DNA of 64,000 nt. Origin: Dysgonomonas sp. 511 (GTDB taxonomy: Bacteria; Bacteroidota; Bacteroidia; Bacteroidales; Dysgonomonadaceae). Each line of letters starts with the position of its first letter. Position 1 is the first letter of the stretch. This document shows, piece by piece, positions 9,615 to 17,908 of this stretch. The position numbers were made by a program, and so were the translations under genes. The stretch lies in assembly GCF_010501105.1 (NCBI RefSeq), contig NZ_QVMQ01000011.1, positions 1 to 64,000 of the forward strand, given 5' to 3'. The notes under the pieces are model-generated. The model saw nothing but the letters and a program-made list of their open reading frames with translations. It ran no database searches and had not been told where the DNA came from.

Positions 9615-10907
9615 TTATTTAGCTATCAGCAGGAAGTAATTCTTCTTGCCCTTCTGCGCTATGATGTACTTGCCGGCAACCAGATAATCGGAATTGATTT
9701 CCTGGTCGAAGCTAGCAAGCTTTTCTTTATTCAGCATCACGCCTCCCGCCTGTGCAGTCTTGCGCATCTCGCCCTTCGACGGAAAAACGGCTGCTTTCTC
9801 AGTCAGAAGGTCTACAGCCTTGATGCCTGCCGAAAGTTCGTCTTTCGAAATCTCGAATGTAGGCACGCCTTCGAACACTTGCAGGAAGGTTTCCTCATCC
9901 AGTTTCTTCAAAGCATCGGCAGTAGCATTGCCAAACAATATATTCGAAGCCTCTACTGCCTGCTCGTAGTCTTCTTCGGAGTGAACCATCACCGTCACTT
10001 CCTTTGCCAAACGTTTTTGCAACGGACGCATATGCGGCGCAGCCTTTTGCTCGGCAACCAAAGCCTCTATTTCTTCGCGGCTGAGGGCTGTAAATATCTT
10101 GATATACTTCTCTGCATCTTCATCGCTTACATTCAGCCAAAACTGGTAGAACTTGTAAGGCGAGGTATATTTTCGTTCGAGCCATACATTGCCCGATTCG
10201 GTCTTACCGAATTTAGTTCCGTCGGCTTTTTTTATCAACGGGCAAACAAGTGCGAATGCTTCGCCTCCTGTACGGCGGCGTATCAACTCGGTACCGGTGG
10301 TAATGTTTCCCCACTGGTCAGAGCCTCCCATTTGTATGCGCACACCCATCGACTCGTAAAGGTGGAGGTAGTCGTAAGCCTGCATCAGCTGGTACGAAAA
10401 CTCAGTAAACGACATGCCTTCCGAAGCTTCGCCACTCAGGCGTTTCTTTACCGATTCCTTTGCCATCATATAGTTTACGGTGATGTGTTTGCCCACATCG
10501 CGTATGAAGCTAAGGAACGAAAAGTCCTTCATCCAGTCGTAGTTGTTTACTAACACAGCTGCATTTGGTTTGTCAGACTCGAAGTCGAGAAATTTAGCAA
10601 GTTGCTTTTTTATCGACTCCTGATTGTGGCGGAGGGTTGCCTCATCGAGCAGGTTGCGTTCGGCCGACTTCATCGAGGGGTCGCCTATCATTCCTGTCGC
10701 TCCACCTACGAGGGCTATCGGACGATGTCCTGCACGCTGGAAATGCTTCAATATCATCACACTCACCAAGTGGCCGATGTGCAACGAGTCGGCTGTAGGG
10801 TCGATGCCCACATAGCCCGAAGTCAATTCCTTTTGCAGTTGTTCTTCCGTACCCGGCATGATTTCTTGTATCATGCCTCTCCATCTTAGTTCTTCAACAA
10901 AATTCAT
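9615..10907 (-). CDS. tyrS: Tyrosyl-tRNA synthetase
   Basis: A class I aminoacyl-tRNA synthetase charging tRNA-Tyr. The HIGH motif is in [14 protein letters not shown] (about residue 42), the tyrosine pocket signature is [13 protein letters not shown] with [11 protein letters not shown], and the KMSKS-equivalent loop is [11 protein letters not shown]. The C-terminal 70 residues ([15 protein letters not shown] onward) are the S4-like RNA-binding domain. Length 430 is normal. It is a single gene with its own -7 element upstream and a strong terminator downstream. Confidence 0.97.
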   Translation of the reverse strand: MNFVEELRWRGMIQEIMPGTEEQLQKELTSGYVGIDPTADSLHIGHLVSVMILKHFQRAGHRPIALVGGATGMIGDPSMKSAERNLLDEATLRHNQESIKKQLAKFLDFESDKPNAAVLVNNYDWMKDFSFLSFIRDVGKHITVNYMMAKESVKKRLSGEASEGMSFTEFSYQLMQAYDYLHLYESMGVRIQMGGSDQWGNITTGTELIRRRTGGEAFALVCPLIKKADGTKFGKTESGNVWLERKYTSPYKFYQFWLNVSDEDAEKYIKIFTALSREEIEALVAEQKAAPHMRPLQKRLAKEVTVMVHSEEDYEQAVEASNILFGNATADALKKLDEETFLQVFEGVPTFEISKDELSAGIKAVDLLTEKAAVFPSKGEMRKTAQAGGVMLNKEKLASFDQEINSDYLVAGKYIIAQKGKKNYFLLIAK

Positions 10908-10950
10908 CGAATTAGTTTATTAATACTACGTAATTTAAACAGTTAGTGTG

Positions 10951-10958
10951 CAAAAGTA
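10951..10958 (-). promoter_or_regulatory. -7 promoter element of tyrS
   Basis: Minus-strand TACTTTTG fits TAnnTTTG exactly, 43 bases before the tyrS ATG. A TTTG at the expected distance was not found. Confidence 0.4.
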
Positions 10959-11021
10959 CGACCTTTTTTGTAAAGAAAAAATCTTACGTGTTTTATTAAT
11001 AGGACAGAGGATAAAAAGTAA

Positions 11022-11270
11022 CACGTTTTTTTAGTTAACAATATCTTTAGATACGAGTAAACAAGATACGAGATACAAGTTTCATATTTTATCAGCACCC
11101 AACTCGTCTACTCGCCTACTGGTATCTTGTATCTCTAAAAAGTAACACTCAAGTTTCATATTTTATCAGCACCCAACTCGTCTACTCGCCTACTGGTATC
11201 TTGTATCTCTAAAAAGTAACACTTGTAACACCTTTTTATCACTTTTCCATTGTTACTTTTTTCACCCCCT
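11022..11270. repeat. Composite intergenic repeat, copy 1 (inverted relative to copy at 55.6 kb)
   Basis: The block holds a perfect 74-bp tandem duplication (11076-11149 and 11150-11223), a partial palindromic tail at 11046-11075 (AGATACGAG, AAGATACGAGATACAAG), and flanks rich in GTAACA/TGTTAC. The stretch 11211-11236 is identical over 26 bases to the reverse complement of 55781-55806, and the palindromic body is recognisably the same sequence as the two units at 55653-55897. It has no coding potential that I can see. It could be a REP/BIME-like or MITE-like element. Confidence 0.8.
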
Positions 11271-11396
11271 CGCCGTGGCTTCGCCCATTCCCCACTTCGG
11301 GGCAAAGGGAAGCCTATATAGATAAACTTTTCTTCTACTGATTGGTATAATTAATATTGCTTATTCCTGAACCGGATAAAAAGTAAAAAGGTTTGC

Positions 11397-11577
11397 ACCG
11401 AAAGTATTCCTTCGGTATTTTAAATCAAATCATATTACAAAGATGGCTTTCCTGCCTGATAGGGGAAGAGAGCGGTGACGAGGAAATCGTTCCTACAAAA
11501 CTCAGAATTGAGTCCAGATAAATACCATGTGTTAGCCCTAGAGTAGAGGGGCAGGTTACCGTCCCGGCAATCTGTCC
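11397..11577. other. Hairpin-rich non-coding stretch downstream of the acyltransferase gene
   Basis: Four small hairpins follow one another: ACCGAA/TTCGGT (11397-11416), AGGAA/TTCCT (11481-11494), ACTCA/TGAGT (11500-11513) and GCCC/GGGC (11535-11552). On the minus strand two frames stay open for about 46 and 51 codons, without a start codon or any family I recognise. I suspect either a structured RNA or the remnant or end of a mobile element. The rest of the 10908-11577 gap holds only the composite repeat and a GC-rich patch with CCCC/GGGG at 11290-11302. Confidence 0.35.
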
Positions 11578-12402
11578 TTATTTCTTTTTCATAGCATAAG
11601 TTTTTGCTTTAAGAAACTCTCCAAACTCTTCAATATCAGTGAATTTTGCCTGTTCTTCTACCGAGATAGGCTCACCAAAACGCACATAGATTGTTTTACC
11701 TTTTTTATTTTTCACCTCATGCAGCAGCCTTACCGTACGTATGCGCCAGCTAATGAAGCCGAGAGTGCGGTATATCCACGAATTTGTTCCCGATATATAC
11801 ATCGGCACAACAGGCACTTTGGCTTTCTTTATCAGCTTGAGCACGGGGGTCTGCCATTCGCGGTCTTCGGTCTTTGTCAGGTGGTTTGTAGAAACACCAC
11901 CGGCGGGAAACAATCCAAGCGGATGCCCGTCCCTGAGGTGTTCGAGGCTTTGCTTCACCCCGCCGAAACTCGATTTCAGCTCCGACATCTTATTGTCCTT
12001 CGAGTACGGGTTTACACCTATGAAATGTTCCTCCATTGTGTCTATCTGGCTCAGCATCCAGTTCACCATCACCTTGTAATCTTTGCGCTTGTTGCCCACT
12101 GCACTGATGGCGATAATACCATCTACATGCCCGTATGGGTGGTTCGATACGGTGATAAATGCGCCTTCGGGGAAGCGGTCGAGTACTTCGTAATTTTCGT
12201 ATTTGCGGATGATGCCGAGTTTGTCGAGCATGTCGTCTACAAACTTCAGTCCGGTATATTGTTTCGAGCCGTCGTAAATATCGTTTACCTTATTCAGCCC
12301 GCCTACCTTGAATACTATTTTTGTAAGAAGGTTGCCAAAGCGTCCCCTGAAAACAGGGTGGATGCCTTGTATCATTTCTTTACTTATAAGCTTGTCTTTC
12401 AT
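11578..12402 (-). CDS. Lysophospholipid acyltransferase family protein (PlsC-like)
   Basis: This soluble or membrane-associated acyltransferase carries the family's block I as SNHPYGHVDGI and the substrate-binding block as GLFPAGGVSTN, with VPVVPMYISG as the later conserved strand. Such enzymes put an acyl chain on lysophospholipids or related amines; in Bacteroidales relatives act in phosphatidic acid or amino-lipid synthesis, and the exact acceptor cannot be read from the sequence. ATG 12402 is chosen because the longer frame would start with TTG at 12429, which lies inside a perfect -7 box (12427-12434). It follows the inositol-lipid genes on the same strand but appears to have its own promoter. 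Confidence 0.8.
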   Translation of the reverse strand: MKDKLISKEMIQGIHPVFRGRFGNLLTKIVFKVGGLNKVNDIYDGSKQYTGLKFVDDMLDKLGIIRKYENYEVLDRFPEGAFITVSNHPYGHVDGIIAISAVGNKRKDYKVMVNWMLSQIDTMEEHFIGVNPYSKDNKMSELKSSFGGVKQSLEHLRDGHPLGLFPAGGVSTNHLTKTEDREWQTPVLKLIKKAKVPVVPMYISGTNSWIYRTLGFISWRIRTVRLLHEVKNKKGKTIYVRFGEPISVEEQAKFTDIEEFGEFLKAKTYAMKKK

Positions 12403-12426
12403 AAGCAATCGTTGGAAAATCGTACA

Positions 12427-12434
12427 CAAAGATA
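12427..12434 (-). promoter_or_regulatory. -7 promoter element of the acyltransferase gene
   Basis: Minus-strand TATCTTTG, an exact TAnnTTTG match, 24 bases before ATG 12402. It rules out the TTG at 12429 as the translation start. Confidence 0.5.
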
Positions 12435-12452
12435 ATAATTCTGCCTGTCTGT

Positions 12453-13388
12453 CTATTTTATATATTCGTAGTATTTGTTGAAAAACGACTTAAACCAGCC
12501 CATCTTCAGCAATATAAGTTCGAATATGGCTATCCCCAGCAGGGCGCAGGATATGCCGAGCAACACGTCGATAATATAGTGGTGGTACGAATATACGGCA
12601 GTAAACCAGATTCCGAACATCAATATAGTCAGTATGGTTATTATCACCCAGCTCGATTTATTCTTGATGGCATAAAACAGTGCGACAACCATATATGCCG
12701 AGTGCAGCGATGGCACGGCAGCAAATACATTGGCGTTGCGCCCGTATATGGAGTCGAATATAGAAACCCCGAGCAGGGCATCGAAGCGTGCAAGCCCCGC
12801 CGTATTGCCCGGCGTGTTGAGTATCGGTTCGAAGCCGTACATCATGGCATACCAGGGTGGCGCAGCCGGGTGGATATAGTAGCCTGCAAAGCCTATGAGG
12901 TTGACAAACAGGAATACCAGTGCCAGTTGCAGGTAGATTTTACGTTGTTTCTTAAAATAGAGGTAAACACCGAAAAGGATAGGCACGGGTACCCACGAGA
13001 GGTAGAATATGCCTGCAAAAAAGTCGAATACGGTGGAGTAATTTATTGCAAAGTATTCGCAAGGAATAAGTATTTGGCCGTTTACATTCATTCCGAACCA
13101 TGCTTTTTCGAGGTCGTAAAGGTCTTTCACGTCTATGGGGTTGACCATATAGTTGGGGTAAACCCTCATCCAGTCGTACGACAGCCCGAAGACGATAAAC
13201 GGAATAAGTGCAACAGCCAGCTTGCGTGTAAATTTGGATGCAAAAAACAATACAAGAAAAAGCCCGAACATTAGGTTGTGTTCAGGACGGTATCCTACAA
13301 ATATAGCTGTCAGTGTGATAATCAGGGCGGTAATCCCTACTACAATAATACTTTCTTTCTTAGACGGTAGTGATAGTTGGAACTTCAT
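12453..13388 (-). CDS. PAP2-superfamily membrane enzyme, probable inositol phosphorylceramide synthase
   Basis: A 311-residue integral membrane protein with several hydrophobic segments and both catalytic PAP2/AUR1 motifs: VPSLHSAY near residue 224 and YSYHHYIIDVLLG near residue 265. In Bacteroides thetaiotaomicron the last gene of the inositol-lipid cluster is an AUR1-like enzyme of this kind that transfers phosphoinositol onto ceramide. The same order of neighbours here (PgpA-like, GtrA, CDP-alcohol transferase) supports that role by inference. Its ATG directly abuts the stop of the CDP-alcohol transferase. A plain lipid phosphatase remains possible. Confidence 0.75.
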   Translation of the reverse strand: MKFQLSLPSKKESIIVVGITALIITLTAIFVGYRPEHNLMFGLFLVLFFASKFTRKLAVALIPFIVFGLSYDWMRVYPNYMVNPIDVKDLYDLEKAWFGMNVNGQILIPCEYFAINYSTVFDFFAGIFYLSWVPVPILFGVYLYFKKQRKIYLQLALVFLFVNLIGFAGYYIHPAAPPWYAMMYGFEPILNTPGNTAGLARFDALLGVSIFDSIYGRNANVFAAVPSLHSAYMVVALFYAIKNKSSWVIITILTILMFGIWFTAVYSYHHYIIDVLLGISCALLGIAIFELILLKMGWFKSFFNKYYEYIK

Positions 13389-14102
13389 TTATTTTTCGTG
13401 ATCTTTCTTATCCATTTCTTGTAATACCCTTTTGCAGTGCATCAGACGGCCAACGGCTGTAATGTTGGCAAATACGGCAACGATGACCAATGGTATTACA
13501 AATATGAGTACAGGTTCGAATACCGGGAATTTGAATGCGCCGATATATACTTTATAATCGCCCATAAAGTGGTAGAATATGCCGCAAAGCATAGCACCCA
13601 GGCCGATGCTTACTACACGTTCGGGGCGTTGCATAAATCCGCCTTTGCACTCTATACCCAAGCCCTCAGCCCTTGCGCGCACGTAGCTTACCATCATAGA
13701 GCCGATAAGAGCGATGAATGCAAACAGGGAGCTAAAGAAATATCCTTGCAGGATAAGGTAATAGCATATGCCGAAGAGGACGATAAGTTCGCTGTATCGG
13801 TCGAGAACCGAATCGAACAGCGCGCCGTAGCGCGAGCTCATCTTGCCGATGCGGGCTACCTGCCCGTCCATCATATCGAATAGACCGGCAAACAGGATGA
13901 TAAACCCTCCCCATCCCACATACGAGAAGTTGCCCCTATCGCCGTGCGTGGCGCCGAAGATAAGTATGCAGCAGGCAAGAATATTTAAAACCAGTCCGGA
14001 AGCAGTTATAAAGTTAGGGGTAATCCCTATTTTTATCATCCCGCGGACAAGAGGGTCGATAATTTTATAAATTATTTGTTGAGCAATATCTCTGGATTTC
14101 AT
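13389..14102 (-). CDS. CDP-alcohol phosphatidyltransferase, probable phosphatidylinositol-phosphate synthase
   Basis: This membrane enzyme displaces CMP from CDP-diacylglycerol with an alcohol phosphate. The family signature DGxxAR(x)8G(x)3D(x)3D is complete: DGQVAR starts near residue 72, followed by G and two Asp at the correct spacing ending in SVLD. About six hydrophobic segments make up the 237 residues. By position in the cluster the acceptor is probably inositol 1-phosphate, as for the B. thetaiotaomicron homologue, but the signature itself does not tell inositol from glycerol phosphate. It is 35 bases after gtrA and abuts the PAP2 gene. Confidence 0.85.
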   Translation of the reverse strand: MKSRDIAQQIIYKIIDPLVRGMIKIGITPNFITASGLVLNILACCILIFGATHGDRGNFSYVGWGGFIILFAGLFDMMDGQVARIGKMSSRYGALFDSVLDRYSELIVLFGICYYLILQGYFFSSLFAFIALIGSMMVSYVRARAEGLGIECKGGFMQRPERVVSIGLGAMLCGIFYHFMGDYKVYIGAFKFPVFEPVLIFVIPLVIVAVFANITAVGRLMHCKRVLQEMDKKDHEK

Positions 14103-14137
14103 TTCCTTTCTATCCCCTTTCTTGTATTTATATTGTA

Positions 14138-14707
14138 TTATATAGAATCCTTATTTTCTCCGTTCGAATCGAAGAGCGAATGTTCTTGCTCTTCTCTTTG
14201 GGGCTTTTCTTTTAGCTTCTTGAAATACTTTTTATAATCCCTGTCCCTGTAAACAAACAGGCGTTGCATATTGTAATTCCACACAAAGCCAACGATCAGC
14301 GAGACTATTATTTTAGGTATCAAGAATACGTTGTTGGCAATCACTTCCGGAAAATTATCCGGGTCTATCCATCTGGTTACAAGGGTGGTAACCAAGACTG
14401 TTCCCTGCGTATTAAGAAACAGGTTTACCAGCCATACCATCAGGTATTTTACGGCTACATGCTTTATCTTGCTGCCTTGCGCCTTGAATGTCCATTTATA
14501 GTTGACAATGCAGTTGACGATACCCCCTGTTACATTGCCAAAAAAAGTGGCATAACCGAAATAAAGCCCGAAAGCGTTTACCAATGTAAGGCTGACTGCA
14601 TAGTCGGCCAAGCTTGATATCTGTGACGAAAACTGGGCTCGCAGGAACATAAATATCCCGCCCTTTTCGGAGATGGTTTTTGCTATCTTCTTTACCCAAT
14701 TAAACAT
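14138..14707 (-). CDS. GtrA family membrane protein
   Basis: GtrA-like proteins are small four-helix membrane proteins thought to help move lipid-linked sugars or to flip polar lipids. The GtrA domain covers about residues 20-145, with hydrophobic stretches from [17 protein letters not shown] to [24 protein letters not shown] sequence at the end of the domain, then a charged cytoplasmic tail of about 35 residues. It overlaps the upstream pgpA-like gene by 16 bases, so the two are almost certainly co-translated. In the inositol-lipid cluster its job is unknown; flipping a lipid intermediate is a reasonable inference. Confidence 0.85.
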   Translation of the reverse strand: MFNWVKKIAKTISEKGGIFMFLRAQFSSQISSLADYAVSLTLVNAFGLYFGYATFFGNVTGGIVNCIVNYKWTFKAQGSKIKHVAVKYLMVWLVNLFLNTQGTVLVTTLVTRWIDPDNFPEVIANNVFLIPKIIVSLIVGFVWNYNMQRLFVYRDRDYKKYFKKLKEKPQREEQEHSLFDSNGENKDSI

Positions 14708-15165
14708 CTTACCCCCAATAAAATTAGTAAACTGTACACTCCCGCCAGAATGTCGTCCATCATTACACCCACACCACCTTTGAGGCTTTCCATCTTACGG
14801 ATGCCCAAAGGCTTGAATATGTCGAAAAGACGGAAAAGGGCAAATGCTGCTATGGCATAATAAAGATGGCCTGCATCTACAGCAAGCAGGGGTATCCATA
14901 CCCCAACCATCTCGTCGACTACCACACGCGAAGGGTCTTCTCCCCATTCGGGTTGCAAAGCGTTTGCCGACCAGATGCCAAGCACGGTAAACAGCACTAT
15001 CAGCCCGGTGGTAATCAGCACCAAAGCCATTGGTGAAACTAAAAAAGCCAAACCAATCCATATAAGGGTAGCCAACGCCGCACCTGCCGTCCCCGGTGCG
15101 AATGGGGAAAACCCCGAACCGAAACCGGATGCGATTATTACATGGATAAGTTTGTTTAGTTTCAT
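14692..15165 (-). CDS. PgpA-like phosphatase (phosphatidylglycerophosphatase A family)
   Basis: At 157 residues this has the PgpA layout: the N-terminal GSGFSPFAPGTAGA, the DPSRVVVDEMVGVW acidic metal-binding motif near residues 80-92, and the C-terminal GGVGVMMDDILAGVYS with a paired Asp. PgpA enzymes dephosphorylate phosphatidylglycerophosphate. In the Bacteroides inositol-lipid cluster the homologue is placed to dephosphorylate phosphatidylinositol phosphate, and the neighbours here suggest the same. It is the first gene of the four-gene set. The usual inositol-3-phosphate synthase is not upstream; a lipoprotein gene lies there instead. Confidence 0.85.
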   Translation of the reverse strand: MKLNKLIHVIIASGFGSGFSPFAPGTAGAALATLIWIGLAFLVSPMALVLITTGLIVLFTVLGIWSANALQPEWGEDPSRVVVDEMVGVWIPLLAVDAGHLYYAIAAFALFRLFDIFKPLGIRKMESLKGGVGVMMDDILAGVYSLLILLGVRCLIG

Positions 15166-15310
15166 CTATTAATGCCGAAAAACACCGCGAAGTTATCAAA
15201 AAAAGCATTCATATCAAAGAAGCTCAATATATTAATCGACGGATAAGGAAAAATGGTCGTTGAAATTAAGCGTATTTTATATGGAATGCCTTTTTTGTAA
15301 ATATAAGTAT

Positions 15311-15799
15311 TTAGCGTTTTTTATTATCTACAACCACTGCGCGTTTCCAGTCGTCGCCTTTTTTTATGTATTGAGGCTTTTCGGTCGAAGTCTTGCCATT
15401 GTTGTAGGTAACATTCACTTTTAGGTTTACTTTAGTAGCATCGTCAGCTATATCAATGTCTTCGATAGCATATTCTTTAACGCCTCCGTTCTTGCTGAAT
15501 TTTTGCTCTATCTTTTGGGCAAAAGCCGATGCCTGTTGCTTCATCATTTCTTTGTCGCTGCCGGTAAGGTCGCCGTTTTCTATCATCAGGTCGTACGATT
15601 CCCTGTATTTTTTGTCAACGATTAAGTCCATTATCGACTTTTCCATCGCAATTACAGGATGGTCTTTTTTTACTTCTTCAACGATAGCTGCTTCCTGTTC
15701 GGAATTTTCTGTTTCGCCCGATTTGCTTTTGTTGCCACAAGAGATAAACGACAGTACTAGGAACGTGATTGATAAACTGATTGTCAATGTCTTTTTCAT
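15311..15799 (-). CDS. Lipoprotein, DUF4878-like
   Basis: The N-terminus MKKTLTISLSITFLVLSFISCGN is a lipoprotein signal peptide with Cys as the acylation site, followed by a Ser/Glu-rich linker and a small alpha-plus-beta domain (DKKYRESYDLM through NGKTSTEKPQYIKKGDDWK) like the NTF2-like DUF4878 fold. The function is unknown. An in-frame ATG four codons upstream (15811) directly follows the stop of the preceding gene, so either start could be used; 15799 gives the more typical signal peptide. It is probably co-transcribed with the YiiX-like gene. Confidence 0.75.
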   Translation of the reverse strand: MKKTLTISLSITFLVLSFISCGNKSKSGETENSEQEAAIVEEVKKDHPVIAMEKSIMDLIVDKKYRESYDLMIENGDLTGSDKEMMKQQASAFAQKIEQKFSKNGGVKEYAIEDIDIADDATKVNLKVNVTYNNGKTSTEKPQYIKKGDDWKRAVVVDNKKR

Positions 15800-15811
15800 A
15801 ATAATAGGCAT

Positions 15812-16447
15812 TTAAAATTGGTAAATTATATTTAATTCTTTATTTGCATATATGTCGGAAGGCATGATATATGTACCCGACATGAGGGGCACTCCTTCTA
15901 CTATAGTACGGCTTCGGGCGGTTATGTCTATCCCTGTATGCAGGTAGGCTTTCCAGACCAGCTCGGAGCAATACATCCGGGTGGTGTCGTCGAGGTCGTA
16001 ATCGTGATCGAACAGAATGACTTCCCTGTATTTCGAGTGTGCGTACCGTGCAGCAAGAAATGCATGTCCTGCCCGGTTCGGCAATCTTGCAATAGCTCCT
16101 GCACCGGCTCTGTCCTCGGCGAAAAACTCCCCGATATTGTCCATCCTAATACTGTCGCCCGGACTTTCTCCGGGTACACAATGGATTATCTTGTAAACGG
16201 AATCGGCTAAAACGACAATCCCGATATGGGAATATAGCCCAAGGCTATCGAAATGAAGCACTGCCCTCGACTCTGCGCTATGCCCTCTGCGGAATGCGAT
16301 ATCGCCTTCGTTGACTAACCTTTCTACCTCCTCCGCGTTGAAACCATTACTGTTTTTGCAACATGATGTGAAGATAAGAAAAAATAGCAACACATAGTAT
16401 ATGCGTGTAAAATAATTGTGTGATAATAGGCTACAACGCAACTTCAT
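15812..16447 (-). CDS. YiiX/YebB-like NlpC/P60-type cysteine hydrolase, lipoprotein
   Basis: This matches the permuted papain-like family (YiiX/YebB) of cysteine amidases or thioesterases. After a signal peptide ending FLIFTSCC, with a lipid-anchor Cys, the domain shows DIAFRRGHSAES, the His motif YSHIGIV and, further on, the catalytic Cys motif MYCSELVW. In this family the His precedes the Cys, unlike ordinary NlpC/P60. It is likely periplasmic and lipid-anchored; cell-wall peptide or acyl cleavage is inferred. Its stop is followed immediately by the next lipoprotein gene. Confidence 0.8.
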   Translation of the reverse strand: MKLRCSLLSHNYFTRIYYVLLFFLIFTSCCKNSNGFNAEEVERLVNEGDIAFRRGHSAESRAVLHFDSLGLYSHIGIVVLADSVYKIIHCVPGESPGDSIRMDNIGEFFAEDRAGAGAIARLPNRAGHAFLAARYAHSKYREVILFDHDYDLDDTTRMYCSELVWKAYLHTGIDITARSRTIVEGVPLMSGTYIMPSDIYANKELNIIYQF

Positions 16448-16477
16448 ATACCCTGCATTTTAGTCAGATATATACGC

Positions 16478-17905
16478 CTATTCTCCTCCCACAGTCAGCT
16501 TGCTCACCAGCACAGATGGCAATCCTTGCCCTACAGGCATTCCCTGTCCGTCTTTGCCGCATGTCCATGCACCTTCGTCTATCTTGAGGTTGTTGCCCAC
16601 CATTGTGATGTCGGCTAGGGCTTTAGCACCGTTGCCAATGATGTTGATGTCCTTTATCGGCTGGGTGAGTTTGCCGTTTTCGATAAGGTATCCGGTTTTC
16701 ACGAAGAAGGTGAAATCTCCGGCGCCTATCTGTACCTGCCCGTTGGTAAAATTGTCTACATACACCCCTTGCTTAACAGATGCTATAATATCCTCTTCGG
16801 GTATGTTCCCGTTTTCCATATAAGTAACGCGCATACGCGGGATAGGAGCGAAACGGAACGATTGGCGGCGGCCATTCCCCGTAGGTTTTACATTGTAATA
16901 TTTTGCACTGATGCGGTCGTGAAGATAGCTTTCGAGCACTCCATCTTTTACGATGTATGTCTTTTGACTGTCGATACCTTCGTCGTCGAAATTGGTTGCG
17001 CCACGGGCAAATTCGAGAGTACCGTCGTCTACCACGTTTATATTTGGCGAGCATATTTGTTTGCCGAGCTGGTCGGAAAATATCGAAGTCTTTTTCCTAT
17101 TGAAGTCCGCCTCGAAAGTATGCCCGATGGCTTCGTGGAGTAGTATGCCCGAGCTTCCCGCCCCCATTACCACAGGCATTTCGCCGCCTTTAGGCTTCGC
17201 GGCTTCGAACATCAGCGCGGTTTGCTCTACAGCTTCTTTTGCTATTGTCTCTATCATTTCATCGGTCAAAAACTCGAACCCCTTGCGGTAGGCTCGGGAA
17301 GAATAACCGTTTTCGAGTTTGCCGTTTTCTTCCATCGTGCACGACCCCGACATTACTGCCATCGGGCGGTAGTCCCATGCCAGAGTGCCTTCGGAATTGA
17401 AGAACAGGATGTATGAAGTGGAATCGCTCAGGTTGACCGATGCTTTTACCACACGGCTGTCGAGAGAGAAAATGCGGTCGTTCAGTTTCTGCACAAATGT
17501 TTTTTTGTCGGCAACCGATACATCGAGCCACGGGCGTTCTATTTTATAATAGTTCTTGAAATGGGTTTCGGTTACCTGAACCGGATTTTCTATTTTCGAC
17601 GAAACAGAGGCAATACTGGCAGCAGTGCGCGCAGCTTTGAGCAATTCTTTCAGGTCGGTATTTTCCACATAGGCATAACCCGTTTGATCGCCGGCAACTA
17701 CCCTGACTCCCGCACCGTAGTCGATGTTAGACGATGTGCGGTTAACTTCGCCGTCGCGCAGCCCTATGCCATTGCTATAGGTATGCTCGAAAAATATATC
17801 GGCATAATCGCCGCCTTTGCTCAGGGCTTCGGCCATGACTTTCAGCAGGTCGTTTTCGGTTATGGCAAAGTGTTCCAACATAAATTGTCTGTTTTTATAA
17901 TTCAT
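16478..17905 (-). CDS. tldD: TldD-type metalloprotease
   Basis: TldD and TldE form a cytosolic zinc protease that trims unfolded or modified peptides. This 475-residue protein has the TldD metal motif HEAIGHTFEAD (about residue 257; HExxxH), which identifies it as the catalytic subunit, plus the family segments GVRVVAGDQTGYAYV and the C-terminal GAGDFTFFVKTGYLIENGKL. A second start at codon 9 (ATG 17881) would give a closer match to usual TldD N-termini, so the true start could be either. No tldE partner lies next to it; the neighbours are a MATE exporter and a lipoprotein. Confidence 0.9.
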   Translation of the reverse strand: MNYKNRQFMLEHFAITENDLLKVMAEALSKGGDYADIFFEHTYSNGIGLRDGEVNRTSSNIDYGAGVRVVAGDQTGYAYVENTDLKELLKAARTAASIASVSSKIENPVQVTETHFKNYYKIERPWLDVSVADKKTFVQKLNDRIFSLDSRVVKASVNLSDSTSYILFFNSEGTLAWDYRPMAVMSGSCTMEENGKLENGYSSRAYRKGFEFLTDEMIETIAKEAVEQTALMFEAAKPKGGEMPVVMGAGSSGILLHEAIGHTFEADFNRKKTSIFSDQLGKQICSPNINVVDDGTLEFARGATNFDDEGIDSQKTYIVKDGVLESYLHDRISAKYYNVKPTGNGRRQSFRFAPIPRMRVTYMENGNIPEEDIIASVKQGVYVDNFTNGQVQIGAGDFTFFVKTGYLIENGKLTQPIKDINIIGNGAKALADITMVGNNLKIDEGAWTCGKDGQGMPVGQGLPSVLVSKLTVGGE

Positions 17906-17908
17906 AAA

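Noticed and set aside
11240..11330. GC-rich patch with CCCC/GGGG hairpin as a possible IS end
   Set aside because: No inverted partner, no transposase and no target duplication can be seen nearby.
12403..12429. Longer start for the acyltransferase (TTG 12429)
   Set aside because: It overlaps a perfect -7 promoter box and gives an unlikely N-terminus.
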